Origin: Strongylocentrotus purpuratus
Taxonomy: Eukaryota; Echinodermata; Echinoidea; Camarodonta; Strongylocentrotidae
Assembly (NCBI RefSeq): GCF_000002235.5
Contig: NW_022145604.1
Location: 1,406,839-1,470,838, forward strand
Direction of reading: 5' to 3'
Length of the DNA stretch: 64,000 nt
Part shown: in pieces, positions 58,440-64,000 of the stretch
Position numbering within the stretch: position 1 is the first letter of the stretch
Layout of the letters: each line of letters opens with the position of its first letter
Made by a program: the position numbers and the translations under genes
The notes under the pieces: model-generated
What the model was told of the DNA's origin: nothing
The model's input: the letters and a program-made list of their open reading frames with translations, nothing else
Databases searched by the model: none

Positions 58440-58635
58440 AATAATCATAATAATATTTAGCTTTTATATAGCGCATAATAAAATGTCTCTAAGCGCTTTA
58501 CAAATATACACTGTACTATTGCCCCGGAGCATTCCAGCCGGCATTACTTGACGCTCAACAACTGTTTGACCAACAATGACGGCCGCATCCTACCGGGTAC
58601 CCATTTAAAACCTGGGTGGAGAGTTGCAAGTATGT
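58440..58635 (-). mobile_element. SINE 3' part with body, reverse
   Basis: cttttatatagcgcataata, tctctaagcgctttacaaat, then the body atcctaccgggtacccattt and aacctgggtggagagttg, which is the complement of the SINE middle region. A head was not found. Confidence 0.7.
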
Positions 58636-58649
58636 TCCTTCACAATTAA

Positions 58650-58773
58650 CTAATCTCTGTGTTCTTCTGTAATTGTAATTTGTAGGTTAACATTACTTTA
58701 ATTTTATTTTTGTTAAGCGCTTAGAAACTTTGTATTAAGCGCTATATAAATGTAATTTATTATCATTATTATT
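58650..58773 (+). mobile_element. SINE tail, forward
   Basis: gttaagcgcttagaaacttt then tattaagcgctatataaatg and an ATT-type run. It faces the opposite way to the element ending at 58635, giving a tail-outward inverted pair. Confidence 0.65.
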
Positions 58774-58975
58774 CTATTTTTCCACTCTAACTTGTAATAT
58801 CCAGTCTTTAATAAATATAAGTTTATGTTAGTTTGTTGACCCCACAAAGCATGTGTAGTCATAACATTTAGGGCCTACATGATAAAATACAGTTACAAAA
58901 AACACTTCTTTTCATTCTATTGAACCACATTTACGACCGACGCGACATTTTGTGAAGAGTACACATATAATTCAG

Positions 58976-59015
58976 TCATGTTCTGTCATGTTCTCTCATG
59001 TTCTGTCATGTCTAT
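58976..59015 (+). repeat. Tandem 10-mer, TCATGTTCTG x4
   Basis: Four head-to-tail copies, the third base from the end varying and the last unit decayed. Confidence 0.85.
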
Positions 59016-59188
59016 AATCAAGTACATATGTAATAAATGCCATGTGTATCTCTTGCTCTAAAATGGAGATACCGATACAATTATCTATCCAGCTCATCCC
59101 GTTGTATTAATTATCACACACACAGCTACTAGTAATGCCCGCTGCACACGTTGCTTCATTATAAAAGAGCAATCTAACCCTTGTAATA

Positions 59189-59270
59189 AGTTCTGAGGTG
59201 TCCTTCGCCGGTCTGGTCCCAAGGGTTCTGATTGGCCGGATGTGACGTCCATTGCTGATAACTTGTTCCA
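59189..59270 (-). repeat. Conserved 82-bp block, copy 2
   Basis: Inverted partner of 52547-52630. The frame reads MDVTSGQSEPLGPDRRRTPQ and stays open beyond the block in both directions (67 codons, 59297-59094). Of the three differences inside the shared frame, one changes an amino acid (Ala/Asp) and two are silent (Ser, Arg). Confidence 0.7.
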
Positions 59271-61209
59271 AACTGGAAATTGAATGAAAGCAGGCAAATA
59301 TCAGGAAACAGAATGGCGTAAGTTTAAAATAAATGGGACCAATATTTAGAAAGTTATGAATGTATGAAATATGATATCAATACTGCTATGGATTGTGACG
59401 TAGTGACGGAAAGCTCCCAGTTTGTCTTGTACACAACTATCATTAATTTCCGTTTGTTCTTCCAAGTGGCTTTACCCCTTGAGTACTACTTAAAATATAT
59501 ATACTGAATAATATATTATTACAGGTCCTCAAAGACAAAGCCCATCTCGAGAAAGAAAAAAATTGATCAAAATGACTTATAAGTCATGTTTGTGTTGAAA
59601 CCAATGGGAAAGTTGTCGGCACTACATCCCAATGACTGTACCGATCCCGCCAATTTAAAGTGCTCATACGTATGGTGATAACGACTTTTAAAAATTCTTA
59701 ATTTTTTTCTTCTTCAGACTTCATTCAAACTTTCACCAGCCTACTTTACTGATATGTTTGCATTCTTTTAGAGTTGTTTGCTATTAGGATTGACTTATGA
59801 TTGCGCCACCAACGGGCACAGTCTCTGACGTATCACGTGATAGTGTCATCGTGTAAAATGTAATCGATGGGCAAAATGAACAGTCCAGACATTGCGTTGA
59901 TGTGCTGACGTAGGGGATTGTTACCTTTCCAGGCTTGATTAACGCAGGTATTAACGCAATCAAAAGCCGCCTCGAGTGGAAGTGGAAGGTTGCCTGTCCG
60001 TAATTATCATGCGTCCATTTTAAATGAACTTCTAGGGTTTGCCTTTAGGCTTTGTTTACACGAACACCGAGGTCTTATTCAATCAACATCAACAGTACTT
60101 TGTAGAAACTAATGACGTCGCCTACATTATCGTATCAAACCGAAGCAAAGTCTAAGCTTTAAGTCTCCCTTTCCATTAAAGTCAACTTTGATTTGCAGAA
60201 AACATTGCCACCATGAAACAGGGCCAGATTCATGATATAGTAAGTGACGGCGATGGCGAAAAATCTTACCAGCAAAGTAAATCAAGGTCTCACAGTAAGC
60301 TCTAAAAAGGGGGCACAGGCAGGTTAACCCCAACCCCATCTCCAACTGCCTAGTTAAGCGTGGTGTCACCCTGAAAGAAACAAAACTCCAGGACTCAGAT
60401 AGAAATCATTAAATATATTTTTAGGAATATTCTCTGTTGCCAAGTTATTGACTGTGACAGACTGTATACCTTCAGGAGATCCATTAAATCTTTGCCTTGA
60501 GAAGCGTGTTTCGGATCAGAATGCTCATGTCAATAAGGGTTAGGCTTCGTCCTAGCTTGAGATGCATTACTAGCTATTTGGAGCAACGTGAGCAAAGCTA
60601 TTAAGATTACCGCAAGGCATCCACTAGACAAAAATGCCATTGGCGTATTTTGAAGGCACAAGATGGAGAAGAAGAACAACAACAAGAACAGGAACAACAA
60701 GAATGGGAAGGAGAAGGAAGAGAGAGAGATACAAAGATGAGAGGGGTATTATGCCTGACAAAACGCCACACACGGCTTCTAAAGTGATTCACATGGGCTT
60801 ATTTGGCATTCAGGAATAAGAGAAGTTAGTATGGTAAGCAAGATATTACGAAGCTAACATTTCGGGACCGAGATATCCATTATATCGCCAGACATCGAAC
60901 TAGAATCAACTGTTAACAAAACTTTGTGCATTAGATTTACAAAGTCGAATTTTTCTTTGTATTCTGTCAGTCTGTCAGTCATATACGGCAAGCTTTTTAC
61001 ATTTCCAGCTATTTGATATCTGCACATTTTATGTGGTTTTGGTTTAATGAATATGAATGTGCACGAAGACGTTATCTGTATCTCATAAATCCTGTGGGAG
61101 AGCGGGTGGGGTGAATCTCTCTTCCTAACAAGGGCATGTGTAGAAGTTTTGAGTTTCTGTAAAGACTGTCCCCAAGAATGAATAAAATATAGCAGACCTG
61201 CCTTTACAA
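59271..61209. other. Unassigned
   Basis: A GAA/AAC-rich patch at 60660-60730 gives Arg-rich and Ser/Cys-rich chance frames. The minus frame 61237-60854 (127 codons) lacks splice or family support. Confidence 0.45.
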
Positions 61210-61260
61210 GACCGACCTCACTCGAGACCGACCTCACTCGAGACCGACCTCACTCGAGAC
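61210..61260 (+). repeat. Tandem 16-mer, gaccgacctcactcga x3
   Basis: Units start at 61210, 61226 and 61242, followed by a partial unit and a later gagaccgactg echo. It contains repeated CTCGAG junctions and lies about 130 bp before the pyrimidine tract of the candidate leader exon at 61393. Confidence 0.9.
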
Positions 61261-61392
61261 TTCCACGAGACCGACTGCCCGGCCATGACAACCGTCAGAT
61301 AACTCGAGCGTCACGCTTGGGATACGAGCTGCGTTCTCCAAGGACACATTTTGACCTTATTCCTGTCTTCTTTTCTTCTTCGCTCCTTGCAG

Positions 61393-61485
61393 GAATATTT
61401 TTAAAGTCAAGTCTCATCTGAGTATCTGATCAAGTTTCAACAGGTCACGATTTCTTGCATGTGACACCGGATCGAATGCAAAAAG
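61393..61485 (+). other. Candidate leader exon carrying a start codon
   Basis: A 93-nt segment preceded by a strong pyrimidine tract and acceptor (tcttcttttcttcttcgc, then tccttgcag ending 61392) and followed by AAAAG|gtaata. All three frames have stops from the acceptor onward, so it cannot be an internal coding exon. Near its 3' end it carries ATG CAA AAA G (61476-61485), which would open a phase-1 coding frame across the splice. Fifteen bases earlier is a start-stop minimal upstream frame (ATG TGA, 61459-61464), an arrangement known to repress downstream initiation. A GC-richer region with a 16-bp tandem repeat lies just upstream. Coding exons, if any, would lie to the right, possibly beyond the window. 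Confidence 0.3.
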
Positions 61486-61600
61486 GTAATATAGTTCCTT
61501 ATTTTTTCGATTTATTCAAACCCTCTTAAACTAATAACTCATCAGATCAGACAATGCACCTTCATCTGCTCATTCGAATCTACTCTTATTCTTCTCCCCC

Positions 61601-61760
61601 GCCCACCCCTTAGCCTTTCTCTCACTCAATCGAACTCTTCTTTCTTTGTATCTATTTCTTTCCCCTCTCCTCTGTTCATTATTCTGTCTCTTTTTACTTT
61701 AACATTTTCTCTCTCCCTCTCTTCCCCCTTCTCTCTCTCTCTTTCTCTTTATCCCTTATC
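61601..61760 (+). repeat. Polypyrimidine-rich tract
   Basis: CT-, TTTC- and CCCT-rich stretch downstream of the candidate leader exon, within its putative intron. Confidence 0.8.
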
Positions 61761-63203
61761 ACCTTTCACATTCTCATGTTGTCATTCTGCCTCCGTCTCT
61801 CTTTTTACTTTGTGACAGTTTAACCTAGTGCGTGTAGCCGATCATCAGAGGGTAAATCGAAATGAAATTAAGAAAGCTATTTGAAAGAGGACAACTCTAC
61901 AGTTCTATACTTTCTAAGAATGATTTATCACTGAGTTATCGTATTTTACACGTTTTATAGCTATTTGAAATGCACTATCTTTATAATATGATTTTCGGTG
62001 CGCAGTCATTTACCGTATGGCAGAAATAATTATACAATCAGTGGAGTGCAAAAGTTTACGTGACTACATGTATGTACTTGTAATTTAAATGATAAATGCT
62101 TAAGCAAAACAAGAAAATTCAGATAATCCTTGCATTTGGTCTATTGGAAGCACAATTATTCCAAGTCACTAAGTTAATTCTTTACCGGACAAATTTCCAC
62201 AAGACGCTAAGTAGTAAATCTAATTATATTCATCCTCATCCATATATAGACAGATAAATGGACAATTTAGGTAAAAACTACTTCTAAAATATCGGTGTTT
62301 GGCATCGACTGTCAATTTGAGTTTGAATAAAATATTTCCATAGCCATCCGTAACATTGGATAGCTTTCACGTGTCCCATTGGAAAAAGTAAGGTTGATAA
62401 CATGTTTCAGGAAATATTTTAAAGATATAAATCAGTCAATATCTATTCATGAATTAAGTGGATAGGAATATTGCATTTGCCATCCATCTCATGAGGTACA
62501 AACAAAAGTGACAGGAGATGGATAACTTTGTGTAAAGGTTACTTATGAGATCATCTCTGCAGTCCGACTTGATCAACAATCCTTTGCAAAGAGAGATAGA
62601 GAAACAGATGGATAGATATTGGGAAATTATCCTAAAACCTCTGATGACATTTATCGCCATATTTCAGGCTGCTATTGACGCTAAATAATGATAATGGAAA
62701 GATGATTTGAATTTCTCATTATTATTAAGTATTTGGCATCACCTGTGCCTGGGAGGCGAGGGGCAAACTGAACCACTGTAACCCTCGGCTCTCTCTTCCC
62801 GGTATAACTAATTGGGGGTGTGCAGGTGTCTAGTCGAATAGGAAAGAATGACAAAATGGTGAACGTAATTCATAAACATGAATTTATTTCGTCATCAATT
62901 GTTCTTTCTATTCACATGATTGCAGAATGGCTGAAACAACTTACTCTTAACATAGGGTCCATGCTTTAAACAACCTACATCAGATTCTTTATACATGTAT
63001 GTGTTGTAAAATATTCATTTATTTTACATCAAGAGGCAGACAATTTAGCTTTATATGTTTTAAGCCATACTCATCTTCTCATGTCAAGAATTTGTCCAGA
63101 TTTTTGTAACAAAAAGCTTAACAAAGACAAAAAGAGAATGGAATCATGGCCATAGATTCTGTCTGATAACCTATAACATGCATTCATGTTTCGATATAAC
63201 GCC
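61761..63203. other. Unassigned
   Basis: AT-rich DNA with no recognised features. Confidence 0.5.
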
Positions 63204-63584
63204 TTAAAGGGATTGGGTATCTTTGCCTCAGATTCTAAACAAAATCCCGGATTTAGCTCATGCTGCAATCATAATTATAAACCTTTAGGTCAGTTAGGAA
63301 TCAGGCCGATCGCCTGTCTGCTTATCAAGGTATTTGTGATTGGAATTAGAAATGTCAAAGTTGTTTGCGAAACAGTTTTGAACAACATTACAGTCTATTG
63401 GGGAAAATGAGTATGGTAAAACCGGTCACTCATATTTGTATTTCTTTTTTGAAGCACTTGACGATCATTTTGAAGCACTTTTTGTAGGGCTTCAATATTA
63501 CACCATATCACAGACACAGATAACGCATAAGGCAATGCATCTGAGATTTGTAAAACTGGAATTATTGTTAAACCATGCTTTGAG
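63204..63584 (-). repeat. Dispersed repeat, copy B (inverted)
   Basis: Reverse-oriented homolog of 24531-24890, bounded by ttaaagggattgggtatc on the left and the complement of the copy A start on the right. The middle section (about 63340-63400) is the most diverged. Confidence 0.75.
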
Positions 63585-64000
63585 GAACGCATACCTCTAA
63601 CATTAAACCGGTTAGGTGATCTATAGGGACCATTCTCTCTCACTTCACAGAACATTTATTTCCATTCTACCATGTCACACGCTGTCAGGATTCATCACAC
63701 TTTCATGTTTCTCATTAATGAGGCGTTACATGAATGTCCTCTTCGCATGCACGGTGTGTCCTTCACTTTACCGCCATTTATCCTTATTTATTATAAGTCT
63801 CGCTAAGCAGCGTCTCAATATCTTCTACCTGTTTTAACCCATGGCGTACTGGAAAGATTTGGTTGCTGTATAAGACCAATGGGTAACGTGAGAATTCAGT
63901 TGTTAATGGGTTAAGGTTGAATTTCAAGGATATGGCACAGCTACTTGGGATACACGGGGAACGTATGAGACCCCCCCCCCCTCTCCCCTCCGATCCACGT
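63585..64000. other. Unassigned right edge
   Basis: Nothing is recognised except a C run (about 63971-63981) and a weak taaccca/tgggtta inverted pair near 63835 and 63908. Confidence 0.5.

Noticed and set aside
60854-61237. 127-codon minus-strand frame
   Set aside because: It starts inside the 16-bp tandem repeat at a non-ATG codon. No splice sites or family were seen, and one or two frames of this length are expected by chance.

Overview
This is eukaryotic, AT-rich DNA with no prokaryotic features. It is most likely from an echinoderm, probably a sea urchin. The evidence is indirect: abundant GA/CT microsatellites, frequent CATGTACATG words, eight short interspersed-element tails of the 'aagcgctatataaat + ATT repeat' type, a tRNA-headed SINE, and many small non-autonomous DNA transposons with long terminal inverted repeats. 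The species call is inference.

No protein-coding gene can be supported with confidence. The open frames are short (mostly 60-135 codons). By a rough composition estimate, several stop-to-stop frames of 100 codons or more are expected by chance in 64 kb of DNA this AT-rich. The longest frames lie in CT/GA microsatellites or run antisense to the tRNA. The only certain gene is tRNA-Ala(CGC) at 34804-34875 on the minus strand. Some exon-like pieces have good splice signals and are listed at low confidence. Three are non-coding leader-type exons on the plus strand (ending at 8410, 37191-37431, 61393-61485). One is a short, protein-like exon on the minus strand (38735-38821). Others are isolated frames. 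The simplest reading is that the window is intergenic and/or lies in long 5' introns of a gene whose coding exons are elsewhere.

Layout: 1-6.5 kb is mostly unassigned, with SINE tails and a dispersed repeat. 6.56-7.50 kb is one near-perfect 0.94-kb hairpin (foldback element). 8.0-8.41 kb holds a CA-rich tract and a possible TATA promoter and leader exon. 10.5-19 kb has microsatellites, a 78-bp direct duplication (13.0/13.6 kb), a 51-bp and a 48-bp tandem duplication, an inverted repeat and a 350-bp GA tract. 19.6-21 kb has a TTAA-flanked miniature element, a 23-bp-arm hairpin, a (TA)n tract and a retroelement-like tail. 22-29 kb carries two related inverted-repeat elements and one copy of a repeat that recurs inverted at 63.2 kb. 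33-35 kb has a SINE, a hairpin and the tRNA next to a CT tract. 37-39.9 kb has the best exon-like signals. 44-49.2 kb holds SINE tails, a GTTGGGC-rich tandem array and a miniature element filled with TACGC words. 51-59.3 kb holds several dispersed repeats, two adjacent foldback elements at 55.4-55.9 kb, an element inserted into a GA microsatellite at 56.9-57.3 kb, and a back-to-back SINE-tail pair. 61.2-61.5 kb has a 16-bp tandem repeat and a candidate leader exon.

The most striking content is the density of hairpin-forming repeats, above all 6562-7500 (about 465-bp arms, about 95% alike, 21-nt loop) and 55698-55902 (91-bp arms, three mismatches, 19-nt loop). If transcribed, both would make long double-stranded RNA. 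An 82-bp block at 52.55 and 59.19 kb is about 95% identical between copies and has an open frame in which most differences are silent. No retrovirus-like or other capsid- or envelope-bearing element was recognised.
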